Notes: generated from the sequence alone by a model not told the origin. Shown: positions 41,353-51,136, counted from the first letter of the stretch. The stretch is 64,000 nt of DNA from Deefgea piscis (GCF_019665785.1 NZ_CP081149.1:2232001-2296000); one strand, 5' to 3'. Translations and numbers: made by a program.

Positions 41353-43125
41353 ATGAGAAAAAAACTATTACCATTACTGCTCGTTACCGCGTTTGCCCAC
41401 GCCGAAACGCCGGTCATGGAAGACAACTTCAACCAAGATTTAAGTCAATGGATTGGCCTAGGCGGAGAAGAAACCTCGCCAATATACACCTCGATTGAGC
41501 CTGACCCACTCAATGCCGAAAACAAAGCTGCGCGCTTTAATAAACCGGTGAATATCGGCGATATTTTTAGCCGTAAGCAGTTCCCAGCAGGCCAATACAA
41601 AATTGTTTTTGATTATTTAGGCATGTGCGGCAGCAATTGCGGCGCAACGCTTGGTTTAGATGAAGGCAAACCGGGTCGCAAAGAGCAATGGATAGCCAGT
41701 ACCGCCAATGGCTTTCCCAATCGCCTGAAAGACACTAAGAAATGGGAGCATTATGAAATCGAATTTAAAGCTAAATTTGATTTCCATCTGAAGTGGGAGC
41801 AATGGGATTCAGCCAAAGGTGAAGGCAAAGACGCCTTTATTGACAACCTCAAACTCATTCGCCTTGATGCTGACAATACCGCAGCGAATACCGCCAGCGC
41901 GATTAAGCCGATTACTAGCGGCGTTGCTGGGCCAAGCAGCCCACAGTCAGTGATGTATTTCACCTCTTGGGGTAAACACAGCAGCGATTTTAACGTTAAA
42001 AATCTAGAAACCAGCGGCGCAGCAGGCAAAATCACCGTTCTGGAATACGCATTTGGTAATGTGAAAAACAATCGCTGTGTGGTCGGCGTAGATCAAGCTG
42101 GCGAAGGCACGGCCGGTGACGATTATTGGCTACCGTTAGCGGCAGATAAAACGCTCAATGGCTTAGAAGATAAAGGCGACAAAGGCTTATACGGCCATTG
42201 GAACCAGCTCAAGCAATTAAAGAAAAAATACCCAAATTTAAAAGTGGTCATCAGTTTAGGTGGCTGGACGTGGTCGAAACACTTTTCAGATGCAGCGCTA
42301 CCCGCCAATCGAGAAGCATTTGTTAAGTCTTGCGTAGATGCCTACATCAAAGGCAATGTACCGGATAAAAATGGCAAAGTGGTTCCCGGCCTTGCCGCAG
42401 GGGTTTTCGATGGCTTTGATATCGACTGGGAATACCCAGGCTCTGCAGGTAACGAGGGCAATATCGTTCGCGAAGAAGACACCCCAAACTATACCGCGCT
42501 GCTCGCTGAGTTCCGTAAGCAAATCGATGCGGTTCAACCTGGCCTGCTACTGACGATTGCCACACCTGCGGCCAGCTCAAAATCAGAAAAAATCGAGCTA
42601 GAGAAAGTCATTCCGTCATTAAACTGGATCAACCTGATGACGTATGACTTTACTGGCCCTTGGTCTGCCACCACCGGACATCACGCAACCTTGATTGGTG
42701 GCGCAAAAGATCGAGTGTCTGTCGACAGCACCGTTGATGAATACCTCAGCCGCGGTGTGCCCTCAAACAAAATCGTGTTGGGCGTGCCATTTTATGGCTA
42801 TGGCTGGACCGTGAATAGCCTAGAAAACAACGGTCTGTATCAACCCGTAATCGCCAAAGCGAAAGGTCCGCTCGAAGCCGGATCTGCCCCTTATTCCTAC
42901 TTAAAAACCTTGCCCGGCACGGTGCATCGCGATGAAAAAACGCGTGCAGTATGGAAAGTGAATGGTAAAGACGTTTGGGTGTATGACGATGTGCAATTAC
43001 TGAAAGAAAAAATCGCCTTTGTGAAAAAGAAAAAACTTGGTGGCATTATGGCATGGGAATTATCGCAAGACAGTGCCGAGGCTGAATTAGTCGATACCAT
43101 TTACCAAGGACTGATTAAAAAATAA
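41353..43125 (+). CDS. Secreted GH18 chitinase
   Basis: A 590-residue glycoside hydrolase family 18 enzyme that cleaves chitin by substrate-assisted catalysis. The signal peptide is clear (R2 K3 K4, hydrophobic core, AHA at 15-17 before Glu18). A beta-rich module of about 160 residues follows (DNFNQDLSQWIGLGGEE... with Cys pair MCGSNCGA), probably carbohydrate binding. The catalytic barrel starts near residue 195 at SVMYFTSWG. The DxxDxDxE motif is DGFDIDWE, with D353, D356, D358 and proton donor E360; VVISLGGWTWSKHF and LMTYDFTG also match the family. ATG 41353 has a GGGGA site; an upstream frame to 41320 would spoil the signal peptide. It stands alone, between DUF2789 and a terminator. Its product feeds chitin use, but no transport or sugar-kinase genes are nearby. 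Confidence 0.95.
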   Translation: MRKKLLPLLLVTAFAHAETPVMEDNFNQDLSQWIGLGGEETSPIYTSIEPDPLNAENKAARFNKPVNIGDIFSRKQFPAGQYKIVFDYLGMCGSNCGATLGLDEGKPGRKEQWIASTANGFPNRLKDTKKWEHYEIEFKAKFDFHLKWEQWDSAKGEGKDAFIDNLKLIRLDADNTAANTASAIKPITSGVAGPSSPQSVMYFTSWGKHSSDFNVKNLETSGAAGKITVLEYAFGNVKNNRCVVGVDQAGEGTAGDDYWLPLAADKTLNGLEDKGDKGLYGHWNQLKQLKKKYPNLKVVISLGGWTWSKHFSDAALPANREAFVKSCVDAYIKGNVPDKNGKVVPGLAAGVFDGFDIDWEYPGSAGNEGNIVREEDTPNYTALLAEFRKQIDAVQPGLLLTIATPAASSKSEKIELEKVIPSLNWINLMTYDFTGPWSATTGHHATLIGGAKDRVSVDSTVDEYLSRGVPSNKIVLGVPFYGYGWTVNSLENNGLYQPVIAKAKGPLEAGSAPYSYLKTLPGTVHRDEKTRAVWKVNGKDVWVYDDVQLLKEKIAFVKKKKLGGIMAWELSQDSAEAELVDTIYQGLIKK

Positions 43126-43170
43126 TTGGAATAATTGGTGAAGGTCTCGCCCATTAACGATTTAAGTTCT

Positions 43171-43216
43171 TTTTAAGCGGCTGTATCGCCTTTTTTAAAG
43201 GCGACAGCCGCTTTTT
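43171..43216 (+). terminator. Intrinsic terminator after the chitinase gene
   Basis: AAGCGGCTGTATCGCC (43175-43190) pairs with GGCGACAGCCGCTT (43200-43213), with two unpaired bases in the left arm and a loop made of TTTTTT-AAA. The stem is followed by TTTTAT on the plus strand. It lies about 50 bp past the chitinase stop. There is no T run on the minus strand, so it does not obviously serve the convergent RNA methyltransferase gene. Confidence 0.88.
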
Positions 43217-43343
43217 ATGATTGACGGCACAAACCGCTGCAGCCAAAGAGAGGTGAGCAATGAATATTCCGGCAAATGAAAACCGCGCGTACAACCGCAG
43301 TAAAATCGGAGTTGTCGCCGTCAGTTTAAAGTCGGTTTGCTCA

Positions 43344-44120
43344 TTAAGCGGTGCGATTTTGCCGCTTGATTTCATATAAACAAATCGCTGCCGCATGACC
43401 GACATTGAGCGACTCAATCCCTTGCTGCATCGGAATTTTAATTCGCTGCGTCGCCATCATCGCCAATGCCTCACTAACCCCCGCGCCTTCTGAGCCTAAA
43501 ACCAGCGCTAAAGACCCAGTGAGCGGAGCATCATAAAGATCGACTGCGCCATCGAGTAAAGTGGCGGCGATTAGCCCTTTAAATTGGCTGGCAAACTGGC
43601 AAAGATCAGCGTTTTCAATCATCGGCAAGGCCAACTGCGCCCCCATACCTGCCCTGAGTACCTTTGGCGACCAGACATCTGCACAGGCACTAGACAGCAA
43701 TACCTGCTCAACACCTGCCGCTTGTGCGGTGCGTAAAATGGCACCTACATTGCCCGGATCTTGCACGCCATCAAGCAATAACACAAAACCTGAATATTGC
43801 ACTACTGGTTCAGCGGGGATCGCCACCACAGTCAATACACCACTGGCACTGGGTAAGTCTGTGAGCTGATTAAATAAGGCGTTGGCAAAACAAACCACTT
43901 GCGCTGGACTGCGCGCCAATAAGGCTTGAATTTCACTACGTTGGCAGCCGGATTCAGAAACAATGATTTTTTCAAGCGGACGAGCTGCATCGAGCCATGC
44001 GGCCAATAAATGACTACCATCGAGCAGGGTTTGTTGCGTTTTAATTCGCTCACGCCGATTTTGCGATAACTTCATCACTTGTTTAAAAAGGCTGTTTTGC
44101 GACGAAGTAATAATTTCCAT
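43344..44120 (-). CDS. TrmH/SpoU-family RNA 2'-O-methyltransferase
   Basis: A 258-residue SPOUT methyltransferase with the family's N-terminal substrate-binding domain (SSQNSLFKQVMKLSQNRRER, LLDGSHLLAAWL) and the three C-terminal SPOUT motifs: LLLDGVQDPGNVGAILRTAQAAG, LALVLGSEGAGVSEAL and IPMQQGIESLNVGHAAAICLYE. It resembles the YsgA/TsnR-like 23S rRNA methylases, but the target nucleotide is not predictable. A GTG at 44129, overlapping the HDOD stop, is in frame; ATG 44120 is chosen as the more usual codon. It is the last gene of the minus-strand run from motA. Confidence 0.9.
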   Translation of the reverse strand: MEIITSSQNSLFKQVMKLSQNRRERIKTQQTLLDGSHLLAAWLDAARPLEKIIVSESGCQRSEIQALLARSPAQVVCFANALFNQLTDLPSASGVLTVVAIPAEPVVQYSGFVLLLDGVQDPGNVGAILRTAQAAGVEQVLLSSACADVWSPKVLRAGMGAQLALPMIENADLCQFASQFKGLIAATLLDGAVDLYDAPLTGSLALVLGSEGAGVSEALAMMATQRIKIPMQQGIESLNVGHAAAICLYEIKRQNRTA

Positions 44121-44125
44121 TGATT

Positions 44126-45523
44126 TCACACTGAAGAGCGGCGAGCGTTATGGGCCAAGGCCTTGCTCGCCAAAATACATATTTGTTTAAAATGCGTGTA
44201 GTGAAATTCGTTCACTGCGCCATCTAGACCTGAATCGGCATAAATTAAACCTACAGGCTGCGCCCCCACAAAAATGGACATCGCACAGAAGCTTTTTGCG
44301 CCAATTTGCGCGACCAATTCGGGCGGCAAATGCGGCGCAAATTGCGTGTAGTTATCGGCATTAAGCCAAAAACTCTGTGGTTTTTGCAATAACTTGGTAA
44401 AGATATGCTGTTTCTCTAAAGAAATTCGTAATGCATGTAATGGGTCAGTTGGCGCAACGCCTTGCACATACCGAGCACGCAAAGCATTTTCCGCCGCCAT
44501 CAATAAAGTAAATGCAATACGCTGCATACCAAGGCCTTCGGCCAATGCACGAACGGCCAATGCCATAACCTGATTGGTCGGCACGCCTTGCACACCCGCC
44601 AAATGCAAAGCTTGCATTCGTTCAGCCAAAATATCCTTCGGTGGGATTGCAGCAGCCTGATTGGCTGCAGATGCGGTGCTAGCAGGGGCCGGCCAAGCGC
44701 CGGGCAACATCACCAAATAGCGTGCCGGCGTATACAGTTGAGTGCTTTTGCCTTCTTTTCGTGCAAAAGCGAGTAACTGCTCAGTCAGCAATTGCCAAAC
44801 TTGTTCGACTGGGAAGTTCAACACACCGGCAATAGTTAATAAACGCTGTTGAATTTCGTCTTGCCACCAGCCTCGTTCCAGTTGCCGCGACAAAGGCACC
44901 ACTGCATGCTGTAGCACACTGCGGGTGGCGGGTTCAGCATCAACCCGAATTAGATCCAAAATAGCGGTGGGCATTTGCCATTGTTCCAGTAAGCTGAGCA
45001 AATCCAAAGAAGCTGCAGGTGCTTGCTCGTCCAAACGGGGACTAATAATGGCCAATGACTCACATAAATTAGCCAACACCGCCGCCGCTTGGATTTCACC
45101 TAATTTGGCATCAAAGCGTTTATTGGCAAAAACAGTGGCTAAGCGCCGTGCCAAGCGCGCCTCAAAAACACGTTTGAGCAATTGCCCATATTCCGCCTGA
45201 TGAGCCGGCAGCATGACACTCTCAACGGTTTGTGCGCGGGCAAAACGATCCAGAAATGGCGTTACACCGATCAACAAAATTGCCGACTCAATCGCCACCA
45301 CATCTGCCGACATGCTGCTTTTTTGCCGCTGATTCATCATTCGGAGTACTTGCGCGGTCAACAATGGATCTCGTGCAACAATTTCGGCCACTTCACCGGG
45401 CCGAATTAAGTCAGCGCGGCGAATCATCCCCATCAATTGATTGCGAGACTCTTGCAAGATAGGAATAGCACGGCGATCCCAAAATTGGAGCCATGCATTA
45501 CTTACTGATTTTACATTCGCCAT
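44126..45523 (-). CDS. HDOD domain protein with C-terminal GAF-like region
   Basis: A 465-residue protein. An HDOD domain spans about residues 20-230: PILQESRNQLMGMIRR, IVARDPLLTAQVLRMMN, ESAILLIGVTPFLDRFA, then a helical array with AAVLANLCESLAIISP in place of the catalytic HD. After an Ala/Pro-rich linker (about 275-295) the C-terminal part (about 300-460) has the look of a GAF-type sensor, with GMQRIAFTLLMAAENALRAR and AMSIFVGAQPVGLIYADS. It is therefore likely a signalling protein; the ligand is unknown. Its start overlaps the methyltransferase stop by 13 bp, and the RNA-methyltransferase ATG lies 5 bp before its stop end, so all three genes appear coupled. It is the second HDOD gene of the window. 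Confidence 0.82.
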   Translation of the reverse strand: MANVKSVSNAWLQFWDRRAIPILQESRNQLMGMIRRADLIRPGEVAEIVARDPLLTAQVLRMMNQRQKSSMSADVVAIESAILLIGVTPFLDRFARAQTVESVMLPAHQAEYGQLLKRVFEARLARRLATVFANKRFDAKLGEIQAAAVLANLCESLAIISPRLDEQAPAASLDLLSLLEQWQMPTAILDLIRVDAEPATRSVLQHAVVPLSRQLERGWWQDEIQQRLLTIAGVLNFPVEQVWQLLTEQLLAFARKEGKSTQLYTPARYLVMLPGAWPAPASTASAANQAAAIPPKDILAERMQALHLAGVQGVPTNQVMALAVRALAEGLGMQRIAFTLLMAAENALRARYVQGVAPTDPLHALRISLEKQHIFTKLLQKPQSFWLNADNYTQFAPHLPPELVAQIGAKSFCAMSIFVGAQPVGLIYADSGLDGAVNEFHYTHFKQICILASKALAHNARRSSV

Positions 45524-46236
45524 AGGAAAAGCTTACCGTCTTTCCAATCATTTAATTCGATCACTTGATCCGCAGGAGCATCTGGAACCACAAAAGTATT
45601 ACTAATAAACAATGTACCAGGACGCATTTGTGCGACCGCTTGCTGCCACAAATCAGGCATTGCCGCGGAGGACAAAAAAGCATACACGCATTCAAAAGAA
45701 CCTAAATCAATGCTTTGGTAATCGGCATTTAACCATGCGACAGTGGCAGGCAAACGAACTTTCCCGACTAGCCATGGCCCTTTGGCATATTCCACACCAC
45801 TTAAGCTTAAGTCATCACGGTGCTGTGCTAAGTAGTGCAAAACAGTGCCGGTACCAGCACCAACATCTAAGAAATGCGCTTGCTCTGGCACTATACCTGC
45901 TAGCTGCTCTAATGCAGAACGATTGCTTAAATATAACGGCACTCGCGAGATCATCACGCGGCCAAAAACAAACCAACACACCAGCAAGGCCAATAAATAC
46001 CAATACGCTTGAATATTGAACTGGGAAAACAGCAGCAGTAATGGCAAAAAGCATAAATGCATCCATTTCCACCAGAACCGATCATGCAATAAATAAGCGG
46101 CTAAAAACGCCGCCAATGGAATGATCATCGTCGCCAACAAAGGGCTAAAAAAATGGCTAATGGGAAAAAGAAGCAGCAAAGACGCCGAAGTGATCAACAA
46201 AAAAATGGCGCTTTGCGGCCAATTTGTCACTGACAT
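45511..46236 (-). CDS. Membrane-anchored class I SAM-dependent methyltransferase
   Basis: A 241-residue protein with three or four hydrophobic segments in the first 100 residues (LLITSASLLLLFPI, LLATMIIPLAAFLAAYLL, FLPLLLLF, LLALLVCWFVFG), followed by a small Rossmann methyltransferase domain. Motif I is LDVGAGTGTVLHYL (about residue 124) and an acidic motif II follows at LSGVEY. The substrate is unknown; the membrane anchor suggests a lipid, quinone or envelope target. The start ATG 46236 is one base after the motB stop. An in-frame codon at 46269 would add 11 residues inside motB. It connects motAB to the HDOD gene. Confidence 0.75.
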   Translation of the reverse strand: MSVTNWPQSAIFLLITSASLLLLFPISHFFSPLLATMIIPLAAFLAAYLLHDRFWWKWMHLCFLPLLLLFSQFNIQAYWYLLALLVCWFVFGRVMISRVPLYLSNRSALEQLAGIVPEQAHFLDVGAGTGTVLHYLAQHRDDLSLSGVEYAKGPWLVGKVRLPATVAWLNADYQSIDLGSFECVYAFLSSAAMPDLWQQAVAQMRPGTLFISNTFVVPDAPADQVIELNDWKDGKLFLWRM

Positions 46237-46237
46237 G

Positions 46238-47161
46238 CTATTGCACAGGTTTTTTAATTGGATTAACAAAACCTTCTTGCGCCGACGCTACGGGTTCAGC
46301 GGCTTCTTCATTTTGTCCCGCTTGACGGCGAATGTCCGTTTCTGCGTCCCGATTAAGTACCACAATACTGATCCGACGATTCACAGGGTTATATACATTG
46401 CCTTTATCGAGTGGAATCACATCGCCAAAACCATTCACGCGCAATACTTTTTCAGGGTCTAAGCCACCAATAATCAACTCACGACGCGAAGAATTAGCGC
46501 GCTCTGACGATAATTCCCAATTGGTAAATCCTGCTGCGCCACCAGCAAATTGCGTGCCGTCGGTATGACCGGCCAATGAAACGGTATTGGGAACCTCATT
46601 GAGTAATTGCGCGATTTCTTGTAAAACACCATGCGCATAATCCTCTAATTCGGAACTGCCCGATTTAAACATTGGGCGATTTTGTTCATCTACAATCTGG
46701 ATGCGTAAACCTTCAGCGACCATGTCTAGCTTAATTTGATTCTTATACTGACCCAAATTGGTGTTTTGTTTTATTTTATCGTCCATTAAAGCTTCAAATT
46801 TTTGCTTTAATTCACTCAATCTTTTTTTATCTTTTGCTGCTTCGTTTTGTGTTGGTGGCGCGCCTTTATTCACTTGCCCTGCTTGCTTGGTAATATCATT
46901 ACCACCGCCTTGAATTAAAGAATCGGCATCGCCAGATCCAGAACCACCGGCATTTGCTATCTTTAAAGGATTGTTAAAATAATCAGAAATGCCTTTTAAA
47001 TTACCTTTAGAAACCGAACCTAATAACCACATCAATAAGAAAAACGCCATCATTGCCGTTACAAAGTCGGCATAGGCAATTTTCCAAGCCCCACCATGGT
47101 GGCCGCCGCCACCTTTTTTAATTTTCTTTACAACAATGGGGCGCTGAGAGTCATCGCTCAT
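46238..47161 (-). CDS. motB: Flagellar motor stator protein MotB
   Basis: A 307-residue MotB. The short cytoplasmic N-terminus VVKKIKKGGGGHHGGAWKIA leads into the single membrane helix YADFVTAMMAFFLLMWLLGS, whose Asp (YADF) is the proton-carrying residue. A flexible periplasmic linker follows and then an OmpA-like peptidoglycan-binding domain with LAGHTDGTQF, NWELSSERANSSRRELI and NRRISIVVLN. With MotA it forms the proton-driven stator. It is 25 bp downstream of motA. No other flagellar genes are present here. Confidence 0.97.
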   Translation of the reverse strand: MSDDSQRPIVVKKIKKGGGGHHGGAWKIAYADFVTAMMAFFLLMWLLGSVSKGNLKGISDYFNNPLKIANAGGSGSGDADSLIQGGGNDITKQAGQVNKGAPPTQNEAAKDKKRLSELKQKFEALMDDKIKQNTNLGQYKNQIKLDMVAEGLRIQIVDEQNRPMFKSGSSELEDYAHGVLQEIAQLLNEVPNTVSLAGHTDGTQFAGGAAGFTNWELSSERANSSRRELIIGGLDPEKVLRVNGFGDVIPLDKGNVYNPVNRRISIVVLNRDAETDIRRQAGQNEEAAEPVASAQEGFVNPIKKPVQ

Positions 47162-47186
47162 TATTTATCAACCCTTATGGACTGCA

Positions 47187-48047
47187 TTATTTAGATTTAG
47201 CGTTTTTGACAAATTCTTCTAATTCTTTAAACGAAGGCCGCTCGGTTGAATCTAATGCCTTACGTCCAAACTCAACCGCTACTTGCGGTGCATAGCCATT
47301 TAGACTGGCGATTAAAGTTACTTTAATGGTGAGAAAAACTTGATGACCTTCGGCCATTTTGGTTTCTAATACATTGGCTAATGGACCAACAAAACCATAG
47401 GCCAACCAAATACCCATAAAGGTGCCGACCAATGCCGCGCCAATTAATTTACCCAATTCAGACGGTGGCAAATGCAAAGACCCCATCACATGCACCACCC
47501 CCATCACCGCTGCCACAATACCAAATGCCGGCAAACCATCGCCCAATTTGGCCATCATGCCTGCAGCCACATGCGCCTCGTTATGGTGGGCTTCGATTTC
47601 AATATCCATTAAATTTTCAATTTCAAAAGCATTTAAATTGCCGCCGACCATTAAACGCAAATAGTCACAAATAAAATCTGTGACATGATGGTCATGTGCG
47701 ATTTTGGGATATTTAGAGAAAATCGGACTGGCGTGTGGATCTTCAACATCGCCTTCAATGGACATCAAGCCTTCTTTGCGTACTTTGGCGAGTAATTCAA
47801 AAAGACAAGCAAATAAATCCATATAAAATGCTTTATTAAAAGGTGAGCCTTTAAAAATTGTCGGCAAAGCTTTAGTGAATAATTTCAATCCTTTCGCGCT
47901 GGAACCGGCAATCATGCCGCCAATTGCACCACCGAAAATAATAATAATTTCAGACGGCTGCCAAAACACTGCCAAATGACCACCATGCCAGACATATGCC
48001 CCTAAAATACAGACGCACATAAAAATGTAGCCAATAATGACAAACAT
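47187..48047 (-). CDS. motA: Flagellar motor stator protein MotA
   Basis: A 286-residue MotA with four hydrophobic segments (about residues 1-20, 30-50, 170-190 and 200-225). The cytoplasmic loop contains FELLAKVRKEGLMSIEGDVEDPH, the region that contacts FliG. The segment MMAKLGDGLPAFGIVAAVMGVVHVMGSL and the Pro residue in LGKLIGAALVGTFMGIWLAYGFVGPLAN are typical of the family. A ribosome-binding site AGGAAG precedes ATG 48047. It starts the motA-motB-methyltransferase-HDOD-RNA methyltransferase run. Confidence 0.97.
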   Translation of the reverse strand: MFVIIGYIFMCVCILGAYVWHGGHLAVFWQPSEIIIIFGGAIGGMIAGSSAKGLKLFTKALPTIFKGSPFNKAFYMDLFACLFELLAKVRKEGLMSIEGDVEDPHASPIFSKYPKIAHDHHVTDFICDYLRLMVGGNLNAFEIENLMDIEIEAHHNEAHVAAGMMAKLGDGLPAFGIVAAVMGVVHVMGSLHLPPSELGKLIGAALVGTFMGIWLAYGFVGPLANVLETKMAEGHQVFLTIKVTLIASLNGYAPQVAVEFGRKALDSTERPSFKELEEFVKNAKSK

Positions 48048-48127
48048 AAGCCAGCTTCCTAGTTAGCGATCACGCAAAGAAAATTACTACATTACATCAT
48101 AGAAGTTACAGCAGACCACGACAACGT

Positions 48128-48703
48128 TTAAAATAGCTGACGTTGCGCGTATGCAGCTCGAACAGGTGCAAACGAAGTGCGGTGCTCTGGGATGGGGCCA
48201 AATTGGGCTAGCGCCGCCAAATGTTGTGCTGTGCCATAGCCTTTGTGCTGAGCAAAACCATACTGCGGGTAGCGTAAATCTAAGGCATAAGCTTCGGCAT
48301 CACGACTCACCTTGGCCAAGATTGAGGCTGCAGAAATACAAGCCTCAGTGGCATCACCTTTGATAATCGCCCTGCTAGGCATTGCCAATAGAGGCGTTCT
48401 ATTGCCATCAACTAAAACTTCAGAAGGCGTAATCGATAAAGCGCCAACTGCCCGCTGCATAGCGAGCATAGTCGCTTGCAAAATATTGATTTCATCCACC
48501 TCTGCGGCAGAAGCACTGGCGATAGCCCAAGCAATCGCTTGCTCTTTAATACAAATGGCTAAGCGATCACGTTGTTTTTCTGATAGTTTTTTAGAGTCTG
48601 TCAGCCCTTCAATGGTATGGTCGCTGGGCAAAATCACTGCGCCAGCAAATACCGATCCAACGAGAGGTCCGCGCCCTGCCTCGTCAACGCCACATATCAG
48701 CAT
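48128..48703 (-). CDS. rnhB: Ribonuclease HII
   Basis: A 191-residue RNase HII that removes ribonucleotides from RNA-DNA hybrids. The metal-binding motif [17 protein letters not shown] is at the N-terminus. [15 protein letters not shown], the Asp in LVDGN and the helix [12 protein letters not shown] complete the active site. The start overlaps the lpxB stop by 7 bp. It closes the large lipid A/outer-membrane operon, as in many proteobacteria. Confidence 0.96.
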   Translation of the reverse strand: MLICGVDEAGRGPLVGSVFAGAVILPSDHTIEGLTDSKKLSEKQRDRLAICIKEQAIAWAIASASAAEVDEINILQATMLAMQRAVGALSITPSEVLVDGNRTPLLAMPSRAIIKGDATEACISAASILAKVSRDAEAYALDLRYPQYGFAQHKGYGTAQHLAALAQFGPIPEHRTSFAPVRAAYAQRQLF

Positions 48704-49881
48704 AGCTGCGCTCTTTTAGGTAACAGCTGTGCCACAGCCGCCGCTGCTCGAGCAGCTGCATCGCATTGCAACGTTTCATGCTGACTAGTAAACACTGCGG
48801 CCAAATCACTCGACAGATTTTTATCCAGCAAATAATTATTTAATGCCTGCGCCAAGTTTTCCGGCACCGCTTCATCTTGTAAAAATTCAGGAACAATAAA
48901 TCGACCGGCAATAATATTAGGTAAGCTTACATAGGGCAATAAGAACTTTCTTTTGACCATTTTATACGTCAGCGGGCTAATTTTATACGCAACAACAACG
49001 GGTTTTTTTGCTAGCATTGCTTCTAATGCTGCTGTTCCAGAAGCCAATAAAATGGCATCAGATGCAATCATTGCTTCATGTGAATGACCAAACATTAAAC
49101 GCCAATCTAATGCCTGCGCATTTTGTAGCCAAATTTCGCTCTCAAATATTTGCCTAGTTTCGCGAGTAATAAAAGGCACCAAAAAAACTATATCCGATTG
49201 CACTTCAGATAATCGTAATGCGGTTTTAACAAAAATAGACGCCATGACTTTCACTTCACGCTGACGGCTACCAGGCAATACTGCGATTACTTTTTTTGCG
49301 GCTCCAACATTCAATACTTCACGCATTTTAGATTGTTCATCAATCAAGGGCATTAAATCTGCCAAAGGATGACCTACATAAGTAGCGGGAATATTGGCTT
49401 GCTGATATATCGTTTTTTCAAAAGGCAAAATAAGTAACATATGCGATACCGCTTTGCCAATTGCTTTAATCCGCTCAGGACGCCAAGCCCATACCGAAGG
49501 ACTCACGTAATGGACCGTTGGAATGCCTGAACGTTTTACTTTACGCGCCAATCCAATATTAAAATCAGGCGCATCAATCGTAATTAATAAATCCGGGGCT
49601 TCATTTTTAATTGCACGAACTAAACGTCGTCTTAATTTGAGCAAATTAGGCAAATGGCGCAATACCTCAACAATACCCCCAACAGATAATGTCTCCATAG
49701 GCTCAATGGTTTTAGCGCCGGCAGCCAGCATTTTTGGGCCAGCAACACCAGAAAATTGAGCAGTTGGAAAATGAAGTAGTAGTGCTTTAATTAAGGCCGC
49801 GCCCAATAAATCACCAGAAGCTTCTCCGGCAACAATTGCAATACGCGGTCCTTTCGCTGCGGTAAACAGTTGATCGTTCAT
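48697..49881 (-). CDS. lpxB: Lipid-A-disaccharide synthase
   Basis: A 394-residue GT19 glycosyltransferase that joins UDP-2,3-diacylglucosamine and lipid X into the tetraacyl disaccharide. Family motifs: [21 protein letters not shown] near the N-terminus, [31 protein letters not shown], and the C-terminal [20 protein letters not shown] for the UDP-sugar site. It is 5 bp downstream of lpxA. It acts at the cytoplasmic face of the inner membrane. Confidence 0.97.
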   Translation of the reverse strand: MNDQLFTAAKGPRIAIVAGEASGDLLGAALIKALLLHFPTAQFSGVAGPKMLAAGAKTIEPMETLSVGGIVEVLRHLPNLLKLRRRLVRAIKNEAPDLLITIDAPDFNIGLARKVKRSGIPTVHYVSPSVWAWRPERIKAIGKAVSHMLLILPFEKTIYQQANIPATYVGHPLADLMPLIDEQSKMREVLNVGAAKKVIAVLPGSRQREVKVMASIFVKTALRLSEVQSDIVFLVPFITRETRQIFESEIWLQNAQALDWRLMFGHSHEAMIASDAILLASGTAALEAMLAKKPVVVAYKISPLTYKMVKRKFLLPYVSLPNIIAGRFIVPEFLQDEAVPENLAQALNNYLLDKNLSSDLAAVFTSQHETLQCDAAARAAAAVAQLLPKRAQLC

Positions 49882-49886
49882 AAGTA

Positions 49887-50663
49887 TTAACGAACAATCC
49901 CACGTTTGGCTTGATCAAAGAAATTAACGAAACAGTCTAGAGCAGACTCTGTCTTTGCCATTTCACGAATTTGTACCATTGCATCGTTATACGCAACGCC
50001 ATCTCGATACAAAATTTTATAAGCTTTTTTAACTGCAGAAATAGCTTCAGCGCTAAAACCACGGCGTTTTAAGCCTTCAATATTGATACTTCGAGCGCTA
50101 GCGCGATTACCTTCACACATCACAAATGGCGGCAAATCTTGCACAATAATTGAGCCGCCACCGGCCATGGCATGATCGCCAATAACACAAAATTGATGAA
50201 CCGCAGTGAGTCCACCTAAAATCACAAAATCGCCAATCGAAACATGCCCCGCTAATGTCGCGTTATTGGCTAAAATGACGTTATTGCCAACAATGCAATC
50301 ATGCGCAATGTGTGCATACGCCATAACCCAATTGTCGTTACCGACAATGGTATGCCCACGATCTTGCGCTGTACCCACTGAAACCGTCACATTTTGAAAA
50401 AATGTATTACGATCCCCTATCGTTAATTGGGTCGGTTCACCATTGTATTTTTTATCTTGCGGCACACAGCCAACAGAACAAAAAGAATGAAATAGATTGT
50501 TTTTACCAATCTGGGTGTGACCTTCAATCACGCAATGCGCTTCAACAACGGTACCTGCAGATAATTTAACATTTGGTCCAATAATAGAATATGGACCAAT
50601 CGTGACATCATCTGCTAGTACAGCATTTGAATCGACCAGCGCAGTAGGATGAATTCTTGGCAT
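49887..50663 (-). CDS. lpxA: UDP-N-acetylglucosamine acyltransferase
   Basis: A 258-residue left-handed beta-helix acyltransferase, first step of lipid A synthesis. The hexapeptide repeats begin at IHPTALVDSNAVLADDVTIGPYSIIGP. The catalytic His lies in MAYAHIAHDCIVGNN (about residue 122-125). The C-terminal helical bundle ends in MVQIREMAKTESALDCFVNFF. It is 8 bp downstream of fabZ, in the usual lpxD-fabZ-lpxA-lpxB order. Confidence 0.97.
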   Translation of the reverse strand: MPRIHPTALVDSNAVLADDVTIGPYSIIGPNVKLSAGTVVEAHCVIEGHTQIGKNNLFHSFCSVGCVPQDKKYNGEPTQLTIGDRNTFFQNVTVSVGTAQDRGHTIVGNDNWVMAYAHIAHDCIVGNNVILANNATLAGHVSIGDFVILGGLTAVHQFCVIGDHAMAGGGSIIVQDLPPFVMCEGNRASARSINIEGLKRRGFSAEAISAVKKAYKILYRDGVAYNDAMVQIREMAKTESALDCFVNFFDQAKRGIVR

Positions 50664-50670
50664 ATATTTC

Positions 50671-51126
50671 TTAATTATTAGGTGTAACTTCGCGCTGAGC
50701 GCACATTAAATCAGCTTCACAAGCGAGTTCATCGCCAACATAAGCTTTGGCAACATACTTCCAAATACCACGTTTGCTTGCCACAATCTCTGCTTTTAAA
50801 ATCAATTGATCGCCAGGAACAACTTGACGTTTAAAACGTGCGTTATCAATACCGGCATAAAATAAAATTGTATCTTCTGATGGCGCTGGTTCAATACTTT
50901 TGAATGTCAAAATACCCGCAGCTTGTGCCAATGCTTCTAAAATCAATACACCGGGCATAACTGGATACTTAGGAAAATGACCTTGAAAAAAAGGCTCATT
51001 CATTGATACATTTTTTAATGCAACAACTGACTTTCCTTTCTCTAGCTCCAGCACACGATCCACCAATAAAAACGGATAGCGATGTGGTAAATGCTTCATA
51101 ATGCCGACAATATCAATAGGTTCCAT
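50671..51126 (-). CDS. fabZ: 3-hydroxyacyl-[acyl-carrier-protein] dehydratase FabZ
   Basis: A 151-residue hotdog-fold dehydratase of fatty-acid elongation. Conserved segments are [15 protein letters not shown] at the start and the active-site helix [22 protein letters not shown], with catalytic His and Glu. It competes with LpxA/LpxD for the 3-hydroxyacyl-ACP pool, which is why its co-transcription with lpxD and lpxA is significant. ATG 51126 matches the family start. Confidence 0.97.
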   Translation of the reverse strand: MEPIDIVGIMKHLPHRYPFLLVDRVLELEKGKSVVALKNVSMNEPFFQGHFPKYPVMPGVLILEALAQAAGILTFKSIEPAPSEDTILFYAGIDNARFKRQVVPGDQLILKAEIVASKRGIWKYVAKAYVGDELACEADLMCAQREVTPNN

Positions 51127-51136
51127 TTATTTCTCC

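Noticed and set aside
43154..43417. 87-codon minus-strand frame across the chitinase terminator
   Set aside because: It overlaps the 3' end of the RNA methyltransferase in another frame and reads through the terminator hairpin; no independent support.
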